From: Planctomycetota bacterium
GTDB taxonomy: Bacteria; Planctomycetota; UBA1135; GCA-002686595
NCBI GenBank assembly: GCA_009691855.1
Contig: SIAI01000040.1
Span: 1 to 34,758 of the forward strand
Length of the DNA stretch: 34,758 nt
Direction: 5' to 3'
The translations under genes were made by a program, and so were the position numbers. Of the stretch, positions 1 through 7,317 are shown one piece after another; positions within the stretch are counted from its first letter, which is position 1, and every line of letters begins with the position of its first letter. Below the pieces are notes generated by a model that saw only the letters and a list, made by a program, of their open reading frames with translations, did no database searches and was not told the origin of the DNA.

Positions 1-1
1 C

Positions 2-2422
2 GAGAGCGAGCCCGCGGGGCAGGCGCACCTGCAGGCTTGTCCCGCCTGCCGCGCGCGCCTCGCCGCGCTGCAAGGCCGCGACGAGGAGCTGCTGCGCGAG
101 CTGCGCCAGGTCGCGCGCGGTCCGGCCGACGTGCCGCGCATCCCTGGCTATCGCCTGGAGGGCGAGTTGTTCCGCGGCGGGCAGGGCGTCGTGTACCGCG
201 CGGTGCAGGAGGCCACCAGCCGCGTGGTCGCGCTCAAGCTGCTGCACCCCGCCGCCGGGCCACGCGCGACGCTCTCGGCCCGCGAGCGGCGCCGCTTCGA
301 GCGCGAGGTCGAGCTCGGCTCGCGCCTGACGCACCCCGGGATCGTGACCGTGTTCGACAGCGGCGTGGCCGAGGGCCTGCCCTGGTACGCGATGGAACTG
401 GTCGATGGCGAGACGCTGGACGCGTACGTGGCGCGCGCGCGGCCGGAACTCGCGCAGCGTCTTGCGCTGTTCCTCGAGCTGTGCGCGGCGGTGGCGCACG
501 CGCACCGCTCGGGCGTGATCCACCGCGACCTGAAGCCGCTGAACGTGCTCGTCGATCACACGGGGAGGGTGCGCGTGCTCGACTTCGGCACGGCGCTGCC
601 GCTCGACGCGCGGCGCCTGACCGCGCCGGGCGAGTTCCTGGGCACGCTGGCCTACGCCTCGCCCGAGCAGGTCGGCGGCGCCGAGCCCGGCGACACGCGC
701 ACCGACGTGTACTCCTTGGGCGTGGTGCTGTACGAGCTCGTCACGGGCGCGCTGCCGATCGACGTCCAGGGCTCGCTCGGCGAGATCGTGGCGCGCATCG
801 CCTCCGCGCCGCCGCGTCCGGCCGTGGGCGTCGAGCGCGACCTCGCCTTGATCCTCGCCACCGCGCTGGAGAAGGAACGCGAGCGGCGCTACCCGTCGGT
901 CGAGGCCTTCGCGCGCGACGTGCGCCATTTCCTGGCCCACGAGCCGATCGAGGCGCGCGCGCACAGCGCGGGCTACGTGCTCGGGAAGGCGCTGCGCCGC
1001 CATCGCCGCGCGGTGGCGCTCGGCGCGACCGCGCTCGTGCTCGGCGCGCTGTTCGCCGGCGCCTACGTGCGCGAGCGCTGGAACGCGCGCCGCGCGACCG
1101 AGCAGTCGGCCCTGGTGCGCGCCGTGTTCGAGGACATCCTCTCGGCCGCCGCGCCCCAGCGCATGGGCGGCGACGCGCCGCTGCGCGACGTGCTGGCGCT
1201 CGCCGCCAAGGAGATCGAGAGCACGCTGGAGGACGCGCCCGACGCCCAGGCGGCGGTGCAGCTCACCATCGGCGACACGTACAAGCAGCTCTTGATGTTC
1301 GCCGAGGCCGAGGGCCACCTGCGCCTCGCGCTGCAGCGCTTCCGCGAGGTGGACGCGGGCGGGCTCGAGACCGCGCGCTGTCTGGAGGTGCTGGGCGCCG
1401 TGCTGGCGGCGCTGGATCGGCCCGAGGCCGTCGCCCTCAGTGAGGAGGCGCTCACGCTGCGGCGCGCGCGGCTCGAGCCCGGCGACCCGCGCATCGCTCA
1501 GAGCGAACGCGCACTCGCCGTGGCGCTGCTCGCGCAGGACCGCGGCGCCGATCTGGAACGCGCGCACACGCTGCTCGACGCGGCGCGCGCGCGCTTCGTC
1601 GCCGCGCTGGGCCCGGAACACCCCGAGGTGGCCGAGACCGAGCTCGCCCTGGCGCGGCTCGCCACCTGGCAGAACGATCCGAAGGCCGAGGGACTGTTCC
1701 TGCACGCGCGCGCCACGCTCGAGCGCCACGCCGGCGAGGCGCCGCGCGATCCGCGCCTGATCGAGTGCTTGACCGACTACTCGGGCTATCTCATCGGCCG
1801 GCAGCGCCTCGACGAGGCCGACGTCGTGCTGGCGCGCGCGGAGGAGCTCACGCGCGCGCTGTACGGCGACGAGATGACCTCCGACCTCCTGCGCCGGCGC
1901 GCCTTCGTGGCCCAGGCGCGCGACGAGCTCGAGAGCGCGGCCAAGCTGACGCGCCGCGCGCTTTCCTTCGAACTCGCGCGCTGGGCCGCCAGCCGACCCG
2001 AGGAAGCCGCGGAGATCACGCGCGTGGCCGCCGAGTTGAGCACGGACGCTGCGGCACCGTACCTGCGCGCCTTCCAGCTGCTGCGGCGCTTCCGCGGCGA
2101 CGGCGCCTTCGAGCTCGCCACGTGGATGAACCGCCTGGCGCAGCTGCGCGAGAAGCAGGGCCACGCGGAGGAGTCCGAGGCGCTGCTGCGCGAGGCGCTG
2201 CACATCCACTGCCGCGCCTGGGGCTCGGACTGCCCGATCCGTCAGGGCACCCTGGCCGAGCTCGGCGGATTGCTCGTCAGAGAACAGCGACTCGACGAGG
2301 CTCGCGCGCTCCTCGAGGAGAGCCGTGCCATCGCCGTCAAGCACGCCGCCGGCGACGAGGTCGTGCGCGTCGACAAGCTGCTCTCCTGCTGTCCGCCCGG
2401 CTCCGCGAAGGAGAGTCCGTGA
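2..2422 (+). CDS. Ser/Thr protein kinase with anti-sigma-like zinc motif and TPRs (5' end outside window)
   Basis: The frame is open from base 2, so the true start lies left of the window; the GTG at 131 is internal. The visible N-terminus carries H-x3-C-x2-C (bases 26-49, visible residues H9, C13, C16), the zinc signature of zf-HC2/ZAS anti-sigma domains. A complete Hanks-type kinase domain follows (about residues 46-310): glycine-rich loop GELFRGGQGVVY, VALK lysine K79, HRDLKPLN with D176, DFG D194, and ASPEQ in the activation segment. A single transmembrane helix sits near 336-360. The rest (about 410-800) is helical with TPR-like repeats that pair acidic and Leu/Ala positions. The kinase domain is therefore cytoplasmic and the TPR part probably external. 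The stop overlaps the GTG of the sigma gene (GTGA), so the two are translationally coupled. Kinase function is secure; control of the sigma factor is inferred from the zinc motif and the coupling. Confidence 0.92.
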   Translation, partial: ESEPAGQAHLQACPACRARLAALQGRDEELLRELRQVARGPADVPRIPGYRLEGELFRGGQGVVYRAVQEATSRVVALKLLHPAAGPRATLSARERRRFEREVELGSRLTHPGIVTVFDSGVAEGLPWYAMELVDGETLDAYVARARPELAQRLALFLELCAAVAHAHRSGVIHRDLKPLNVLVDHTGRVRVLDFGTALPLDARRLTAPGEFLGTLAYASPEQVGGAEPGDTRTDVYSLGVVLYELVTGALPIDVQGSLGEIVARIASAPPRPAVGVERDLALILATALEKERERRYPSVEAFARDVRHFLAHEPIEARAHSAGYVLGKALRRHRRAVALGATALVLGALFAGAYVRERWNARRATEQSALVRAVFEDILSAAAPQRMGGDAPLRDVLALAAKEIESTLEDAPDAQAAVQLTIGDTYKQLLMFAEAEGHLRLALQRFREVDAGGLETARCLEVLGAVLAALDRPEAVALSEEALTLRRARLEPGDPRIAQSERALAVALLAQDRGADLERAHTLLDAARARFVAALGPEHPEVAETELALARLATWQNDPKAEGLFLHARATLERHAGEAPRDPRLIECLTDYSGYLIGRQRLDEADVVLARAEELTRALYGDEMTSDLLRRRAFVAQARDELESAAKLTRRALSFELARWAASRPEEAAEITRVAAELSTDAAAPYLRAFQLLRRFRGDGAFELATWMNRLAQLREKQGHAEESEALLREALHIHCRAWGSDCPIRQGTLAELGGLLVREQRLDEARALLEESRAIAVKHAAGDEVVRVDKLLSCCPPGSAKESP
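2408..2415 (+). promoter_or_regulatory. Shine-Dalgarno site of the sigma gene
   Basis: AAGGAGAG lies inside the last kinase codons. AAGGAG is five bases upstream of the GTG at 2419. It fixes the sigma start at this GTG and not at the ATG several hundred bases upstream in the same frame. Clear SD sites are uncommon in this window, so this one suggests strong translation of the sigma factor. Confidence 0.75.
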
Positions 2423-2997
2423 ACACCACGCGCCAGACGCTCTTGCACCGCGTGCGCGATCCCTCCGACCGCGAGGCGTGGGAGCAGTTCTTCGAGCTCT
2501 ACGCGCCCTTGCTCGAGGGCTACGCGCGCGCGCACGGCCTCGGCAAGGACGACGCCGAGGAGGTGCGCGACCAATGCCTCGAGGTGCTGGCCAAGAAGCT
2601 GCCGAGCTTCGAGTACGAGCGCGCGCGCGGCTCGTTCTCGGCGTGGCTGCACCGCATCGCGCACGGCAAGGTGATCGACCTCGTGCGCGCCAGGAAGGTG
2701 CGCGCGCGCGAGTCGGTCGAGCTCAGCACGCTGGCCGACGAGGGCCAATCGCTGGACCGTCACTGGGAAGCGCAGTGGCGCGCCGAACACCTGCGCTACG
2801 CGCTCGGCAAGGTGCAGGCGGACGAAGAGCCCGAGCGCTTCCGCGTGTTCGAGATGCTGCTCGTGGACGAGCTCGACGTGGCCGAGGTCTGCGCGCGCAC
2901 CGGCCTGAAGGCCACGCAGGTCTACAAGATCAAGGCCGCGGTGCTGGCGAAGGTGCGCGACGTGCTGGAGCGCTTGGGGACGGGCGCGGAGGCGTAG
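2419..2997 (+). CDS. ECF-type RNA polymerase sigma factor
   Basis: This 192-residue protein has the two-domain plan of a group 4 (ECF) sigma factor. Region 2 covers about residues 10-95 (WEQFFELYAPLLEGYAR, then DDAEEVRDQCLEVLAKKLPSFE and the FSAWLHRIAHGKVIDLVR helix, which matches region 2.3/2.4). A linker at about 96-125 holds STLADEGQSLDRHWEAQ. Region 4 covers about 135-185, with the helix-turn-helix LDVAEVCARTGLKATQVYK. It would direct core RNA polymerase to a specific set of promoters. The start is a GTG overlapping the kinase stop and preceded by AAGGAG. Co-translation with a kinase that carries an anti-sigma-like zinc motif suggests that the kinase is its regulator. No own promoter is visible. 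A decayed copy of its linker region lies at 5859-6000. Confidence 0.93.
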   Translation: MNTTRQTLLHRVRDPSDREAWEQFFELYAPLLEGYARAHGLGKDDAEEVRDQCLEVLAKKLPSFEYERARGSFSAWLHRIAHGKVIDLVRARKVRARESVELSTLADEGQSLDRHWEAQWRAEHLRYALGKVQADEEPERFRVFEMLLVDELDVAEVCARTGLKATQVYKIKAAVLAKVRDVLERLGTGAEA

Positions 2998-3345
2998 AGC
3001 GGTGCGCGCGGGTGCGCCTCACGGTGACCTTGGCCACCCCCGGTCGAACAGGCCGAGGTCGTGCTGCTCGAGACTGCGCCGTTCGAGGATTCGCCTAGCA
3101 GCCTCGAGTGCCTCACAGACAGTCGCCCGCCGCACGCGCGAGTTCGAGGCCGACGTCGGAGCGGCCCGCGCGCAGCGGTCTGGAGTCGAAGGTGCCAGCG
3201 GCCGCGAGCGGCACGCCCGCGTACGTGCTCGCCAGTAACATCTCGCTCGGCGCGGAGTCCGCCGGCGTGGCGCGCACGCGCAGTCCGGCCGGCGAGGCGT
3301 CCGCGCGGATTCCCGTGCGCGGGAAGGGCAGAGCCGTCGGAAGGA
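2998..3345. other. Intergenic stretch, no gene called
   Basis: These 348 bases separate the sigma gene from the RedB-like gene. No SD-supported plus-strand start is present. On the minus strand one frame is open from about 3351 to a TGA at 3113-3115 (about 78 codons, plausible composition including LLASTYAGVPLAAAGTFDS), but it has no start at its upper end and is closed there by TAA. It may be the 3' remnant of a lost gene, or chance openness in GC-rich DNA. No terminator with a T-tract is seen after the sigma gene. Confidence 0.4.
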
Positions 3346-3972
3346 ATGCTTAAGGAACGGTTGGCCGACGTCGATCACGGGACCGTGAATCCCCCGCAGC
3401 GGATCGGAAGGGGCCTCCTGGGCACGTGGCTGGCGGCCGTCTTCTTCGGCACGGTCCTGCTGTGGCGGCACGACCTCGGCGGCGGCGAGCTCGCGGCAGC
3501 ACCCGCGGCATGGCCCGCGGATTCGACTCTCGCGCCTGCGCACACGCGGCCGACCTTGCTGCTCTGGCTGCATCCCCTGTGCCCGTGCGGGCGAGCGAGC
3601 CTGGGCGAACTTGCGCACCTGCTCGACGGGCGCGAGGCGCGCGTGAACGCCTTCGTCGTCCTCGTTGCGCCCGAGGACGCCGGCTGGGCGGACGGAGAGC
3701 TCGCCGAAGAAGCGCAGGCGATCCCGGGTGTCGTGCTCGTACGCGATCCGGGCGCCCACGAGGCGCTGCGCTTCGGCGCGCTCACCTCGGGCCAGGTGCT
3801 CGCCTACGACTCCGGAGGCGCGCTCGTCTTCCGCGGCGGGATCACTCCCGCGCGCGGCCATGCCGGCGAGAGCCTCGGGCGCAGCACGCTCGAGACCTGG
3901 CTCGACACGGAGGTTGCCCCTGTCCCCGCGCTGCCGGTTTTCGGCTGCCGCATGCCCGTCACGAGCGGATGA
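3346..3972 (+). CDS. RedB-like membrane-anchored thioredoxin-fold protein
   Basis: This 208-residue protein has one N-terminal transmembrane segment (about residues 23-40, LLGTWLAAVFFGTVLLW) and a periplasmic domain that opens RPTLLLWLHPLCPCGRASL. The C79-P-C81 pair sits just after the first beta strand, where thioredoxins carry CxxC. The context HPxCPCxRASLxEL is what I know from proteins annotated RedB in planctomycetes and myxobacteria. A C-terminal part with GVVLVRDP and FRGGITPARGHAG fits the rest of a thioredoxin-like fold. The ATG at 3346 directly follows AAGGA, so SD spacing is abnormally short, but it is the only start that places the hydrophobic helix near the N-terminus. Its stop overlaps the chemoreceptor start (ATGA). 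Redox activity is inferred; the partner is unknown. Confidence 0.72.
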   Translation: MLKERLADVDHGTVNPPQRIGRGLLGTWLAAVFFGTVLLWRHDLGGGELAAAPAAWPADSTLAPAHTRPTLLLWLHPLCPCGRASLGELAHLLDGREARVNAFVVLVAPEDAGWADGELAEEAQAIPGVVLVRDPGAHEALRFGALTSGQVLAYDSGGALVFRGGITPARGHAGESLGRSTLETWLDTEVAPVPALPVFGCRMPVTSG

Positions 3973-5405
3973 ACGTGCAGGCGTCCCCCGAGATCGAGTC
4001 TCGCGCGGCCGAGCTCTTCGCCGCGAGCCACGGGTCGTTGTGCGCCCGCACCGATCGACTCCTGGCGCGGCTGATCCTGGCGCAATGGGCACTCGGGCTC
4101 GCGCTCGCCCTGCTGGTCTCGCCGCGCGCCTGGGAAGGCGAACAAAGCGGCGTCCACCCGCACGTCATCGCGGCCCTGCTGCTCGGGGCCCTGGTCAGCT
4201 CGCTGCCCGTCTACCTCGCCTTACGCGCGCCGGGAAGGGTCGGGTCACGCCACGCGGTGGCCGCCGGGCAGGCGCTCTGGACCGGGCTCCTGATCCACTT
4301 GACGGGCGGACGCATCGAGACGCACTTCCATGTCTTCGGTTCGCTCGCCTTGCTCGCGTTCTACCGGGACTGGCGTGTCCTGATGACCTACTCGGCGATC
4401 GTCGCCTTCGACCACGTCGCGCGTGGCTTCCTCCTGCCCTTCTCCATCTTCGGCGTGGCCTTGGCCAGCCCCTGGAGGGCGCTGGAGCACGCCGCCTGGG
4501 TCGTGTTCGAGGTCTCATTCCTGACCGCCTCGTGCATCACCAGTAAGCGCGACATGCGCGCCATGGCCCTGCGCCAGGCCGGGCTCGAGCTCACCAACGC
4601 GCGCATCGAGACCGGCATCGCCGCGAACGCCCACACGCTGGTGGTCGCCAGCGCGGCCTTCACCGAGATCAGCCAGCGCTTGGCCGCGAACGCCAAGGAC
4701 ACCGCCGAGCAGGTCCGCAGCGTCGGCCAGGCGGCAAGCGAAGTCAAGGAAAGCGTGGGCACGGTCTCGCAGTGCATGGCCGAACTCGACGAGAGCACGA
4801 ATGCGATCGGGGCTTGCGCGAGCGGCACCGCCAATGTTGCGGCCAGCGCCAAGGGCGTGGCCGACACGACCACCGCGACCGTGAAGCGCCTGGGCGAGAG
4901 CAGCGCCCAGATCGGCAAGGTCGTGAACTTGATCCATTCGATCGCCGAGAAGACCAATCTGCTCGCGCTCAACGCCACCATCGAGGCCGCACGCGCCGGC
5001 GAAGCCGGCCGCGGTTTCGCGGTCGTGGCCGACGAAGTGAAGAGCCTCGCGAGCCAGACCGCCGCGGCGACGCACGACATCGAACGCCAGGTCGATGCCA
5101 TCCAACGCGACACGCAGGACACCGTCAGCGCCATCGACCAGGTGAGCAAAATCATCCACCGGATCAACGACATCTCGGCCACGATCTCCGCTGCCGTAGG
5201 ACGCCAAGCGGAGGTGGGCCGGACGATCCGCGCCCGCGTCGAGGATGCCGTGCGCGACGGGACCAGCATCCTGGACGCGACCTCTTGCGTGGTCTCGGCA
5301 GCGCACATGACGACCACCGACGCGGCCACCGTCCAGCGCTCGGCGGCGGAGCTCACGGAGCTCGCCGAGACGCTCCAGAAGGCAGTCAGGGGCGCGAAGG
5401 ACTGA
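3969..5405 (+). CDS. Methyl-accepting chemotaxis protein with polytopic membrane sensor
   Basis: This 478-residue protein has several hydrophobic segments in residues 30-200 with GRIETHFHVFGSLALLAFYRDW between them. This membrane module occurs in chemoreceptors and histidine kinases of several phyla. No large periplasmic ligand-binding domain and no clear HAMP domain are visible. The cytoplasmic coiled coil (about 215-475) contains the MCP hairpin tip from residue 325, IAEKTNLLALNATIEAARAG, followed by GFAVVADEVKSLA, which in the family contacts CheA and CheW. It overlaps the RedB-like gene by ATGA, so both are made together; the chemoreceptor may read the state of a redox or membrane component through its partner. 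No che genes are in the window. MCP identity is certain; the stimulus is unknown. Confidence 0.93.
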   Translation: MNVQASPEIESRAAELFAASHGSLCARTDRLLARLILAQWALGLALALLVSPRAWEGEQSGVHPHVIAALLLGALVSSLPVYLALRAPGRVGSRHAVAAGQALWTGLLIHLTGGRIETHFHVFGSLALLAFYRDWRVLMTYSAIVAFDHVARGFLLPFSIFGVALASPWRALEHAAWVVFEVSFLTASCITSKRDMRAMALRQAGLELTNARIETGIAANAHTLVVASAAFTEISQRLAANAKDTAEQVRSVGQAASEVKESVGTVSQCMAELDESTNAIGACASGTANVAASAKGVADTTTATVKRLGESSAQIGKVVNLIHSIAEKTNLLALNATIEAARAGEAGRGFAVVADEVKSLASQTAAATHDIERQVDAIQRDTQDTVSAIDQVSKIIHRINDISATISAAVGRQAEVGRTIRARVEDAVRDGTSILDATSCVVSAAHMTTTDAATVQRSAAELTELAETLQKAVRGAKD

Positions 5406-5460
5406 GCTACTAGGTTCGAGAATCCGCGCGCCGCGCGCGGATTCTCGGGAGTAGTAGCTC
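5404..5460 (+). terminator. Large two-tier stem-loop right after the chemoreceptor gene
   Basis: The outer arms GAGCTACTA (5404-5412) and TAGTAGCTC (5452-5460) are perfect complements. Inside them GAGAATCCGCGCG (5418-5430) pairs with CGCGCGGATTCTC (5434-5446) around a 3-base loop. The structure begins on the stop codon of the chemoreceptor gene. There is no T-tract, so it may act as a transcript-end stabiliser or a Rho-independent-like terminator, or be a palindromic repeat. Confidence 0.6.
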
Positions 5461-5858
5461 CGGCGCCGGAGGCGCCGCGCCGCTCATCAAGCGGCGAGGA
5501 GGGGGAGGCCGCGTGGCGCGCCTGGCCTGGAGAAGGAGTCGCGCGGGAGGGTTCGCCGCCCCCGCCAACAAGAGCTCAGCGCGGGTGCAGCTCCTGCGCG
5601 TTGGGTTGCGGGCTTCGCCCGCGCTGAGCTTCTATTCGCCGGCCGCTTGCACGGCGAGCAAGACTCCTGGAGCGGAGGAACGCGCAGCGCGGAGACTCGC
5701 GCAGAAGGAAAGAGCCTGGGCCTCCGCGGTTCAGCCTGCTGGAATCCGACGCTCCGCAGGTCTTCCGCCCCGCTCCCCGTTCTTCCTCCGTGGCGCTCCG
5801 CGCTGCGTTCGGGTTGCTGGCGGCGCACGCGCTGAACGACTTGGTCTTGGGAAGCGCG
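5461..5858. other. Structured non-coding DNA
   Basis: No convincing gene is present. Two further inverted repeats stand out. AGCTCAGCGCGGG at 5573-5585 pairs with CCCGCGCTGAGCT at 5618-5630. The stretch 5678-5694 is nearly complementary to 5796-5810 (GAACGC..GCAGCGCGGAG against CTCCGCGCTGCGTTC). Together with the stem-loop at 5404-5460 this makes a palindrome-rich tract between the chemoreceptor and the sigma relic. Confidence 0.5.
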
Positions 5859-6000
5859 GTGCGCGCTCCGTCTGCGCGCTGGTGACGACGCTGGCCGACG
5901 TCCGGGCTTCGCTCGAGCGGCACTGGGAGGCGCAGGGGCGCACCGAACACCTGCGCTGCGCGCTCGCCAGGGTGCAGAGTGACGAGGAGCCCGTGCGCTC
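5859..6000 (+). pseudogene. Relic of an ECF sigma-factor gene (linker segment only)
   Basis: Translation gives TTLADVRASLERHWEAQ followed by TEHLRCALARVQSDEEPVR. The matching part of the intact sigma factor at about 2695-2840 reads STLADEGQSLDRHWEAQ and AEHLRYALGKVQADEEPER. The DNA also matches directly over about 140 bases. Sigma regions 2 and 4 are both missing and there is no start codon or SD, so this cannot work as a sigma factor. It ends about 10 bases from the convergent aminotransferase stop. It is a remnant either of a duplicated kinase/sigma locus or of a related sigma gene. Confidence 0.78.
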
Positions 6001-6009
6001 TAGGCGGAA

Positions 6010-7281
6010 CTACGCCGGCAAACCGTCGCGCAGCACCTGCTCCATCGCCGCCACGAAGCGGTCGAGCTCGCTCTTCAGCGTGTAGACGCTGGGCGAGATG
6101 CGCAGGCCCTGGAAGTCCTCGTGCTTGATGCCGACGGTGAAGATCTTGTGCTTCTCCCACAGGTGCCCGACCAGCTTTTCCTGGTCGACGCCCTCGAGCT
6201 CGACCAGGGCGATACCGGCGGCGAAGCCGGGCTTGCGGCTGGTGTGGAACTTCACGCGCTCGTGGCGCTCGAGCTGGGTGGCCCAGTACTCGCGCAGCTC
6301 GATCAGACGTTGTTCCTTGCGCTTCGGGCCGACGGTCTCGTGGAACACGAGCGCCTCGGCGATGGCGAGCGCGTTCGCCGCCGGGTGCGTGCCGATCTCC
6401 TCGAACTTGCGGATGTCGTTCTGCTGCGTGTCGGCCGCGGCCATCAGCGGCCACAGGCCGCCGATCTTGTCCTTGCGCACGTACAGCATGCCCGTGCCGT
6501 GCGGCGCGTGCAGCCACTTGTGCAGGCTCGAACCGTAGTAGTCGCACTCGAGGTCCGAGATCTTGAAGTCGAAGTGCGCCAGCGCGTGCGCGCCGTCCAC
6601 GATCACGGGGATGCCGTGCTTGCGACCGAGCGCGGCGACCTCCTTGGCCGGCAGGATCTGGCCGGTCAGGAAGACCACGTGCGAGACGAGGATGAACTTC
6701 GTGCGCGGGGTGAGGTTCGCCTCGTAGAGGCGCACGATCTCGCCCGGGTCCTCGCACGGCGTCGGGATCTTGAACTGCTTCAGCACGATGCCCTCGCGCC
6801 GCTCGCGCTGCTTGAAGGTCGTGATCATGCGCGGGTAGTCCTGCGTGGTGCACAGGACCTCGTCGCCGCGCTGGAGATCGAAGCCGAACTGGCAGATCTG
6901 CAGCGACTCGGAGGCGTTGCGCGTGAGCGCGACCTCTTCCGGATCGACGCCGAAGGTCTGCGCCAGGCGCGCGCGCACGCCCTCGCGCTCGGGCTCGAGG
7001 ATGCGCCACATGCTGTAGGCCGGCGCCTCGTTGGAGACGTCCAGGTGGCGCTTCATCGCCTCCTGCACCAGGCGCGGGCTCGGCGAGACCCCGCCGTTGT
7101 TCAGGTTGATCATCCCGCGGTCGACGGTGAAGGCGCGCGCGATCTCGCCCCAGAAGAGCTCGTCGTCGCCCGTGACGGCCTTGGCGCGCGCCAGCGCGTC
7201 ACTCGAGCCCGTCAAGCGCGGCGCGGCGCAAGCGACCACGGGCGCGACCAGCGCCCCCAGGAAACGACGGCGATCGACCAT
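6010..7281 (-). CDS. Tat-exported class V aminotransferase (isopenicillin N epimerase / cysteine desulfurase-like)
   Basis: This 423-residue protein begins MVDRRRFLGALVAP, a twin-arginine signal; the VVAC that ends at C18 could serve as a lipobox. The mature part is a fold-type I PLP enzyme: LNNGGVSPSP near the N-terminus (phosphate and substrate end), VDGAHAL with D229 (pyridine-nitrogen Asp), and SSLHKWLHAPHGTGML with the Schiff-base lysine K255. The HKWL-P-G arrangement resembles the isopenicillin N epimerase-like branch of class V. No active-site Cys loop typical of cysteine desulfurases is evident. The substrate is unknown; an extracytoplasmic role is implied by the Tat signal. It is divergent from the HOD-like gene with 36 bases between the start codons. 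The ATG at 7281 is the first codon that includes the twin arginines. Confidence 0.88.
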   Translation of the reverse strand: MVDRRRFLGALVAPVVACAAPRLTGSSDALARAKAVTGDDELFWGEIARAFTVDRGMINLNNGGVSPSPRLVQEAMKRHLDVSNEAPAYSMWRILEPEREGVRARLAQTFGVDPEEVALTRNASESLQICQFGFDLQRGDEVLCTTQDYPRMITTFKQRERREGIVLKQFKIPTPCEDPGEIVRLYEANLTPRTKFILVSHVVFLTGQILPAKEVAALGRKHGIPVIVDGAHALAHFDFKISDLECDYYGSSLHKWLHAPHGTGMLYVRKDKIGGLWPLMAAADTQQNDIRKFEEIGTHPAANALAIAEALVFHETVGPKRKEQRLIELREYWATQLERHERVKFHTSRKPGFAAGIALVELEGVDQEKLVGHLWEKHKIFTVGIKHEDFQGLRISPSVYTLKSELDRFVAAMEQVLRDGLPA

Positions 7282-7317
7282 GGACCGAGGGTATCATCCG
7301 GCCGCCGAGGATCTCCC
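7282..7317. promoter_or_regulatory. Compact divergent promoter region
   Basis: Only 36 bases separate the ATG of the aminotransferase from the GTG of the HOD-like gene. GGTATCATCC at 7289-7298 contains TATCAT on the plus strand and TGATAC on the minus strand, both passable -10 hexamers. GAGGA at 7307-7311 is a plausible SD for the plus gene. The two promoters would have to overlap or extend into the opposite gene, so the genes may be co-regulated. Confidence 0.45.

Noticed and set aside
3113..3351. A minus-strand frame with protein-like composition before the RedB-like gene
   Set aside because: No start at the upper end, closed by TAA, and short enough to be chance in GC-rich DNA. Noted only as a possible remnant.
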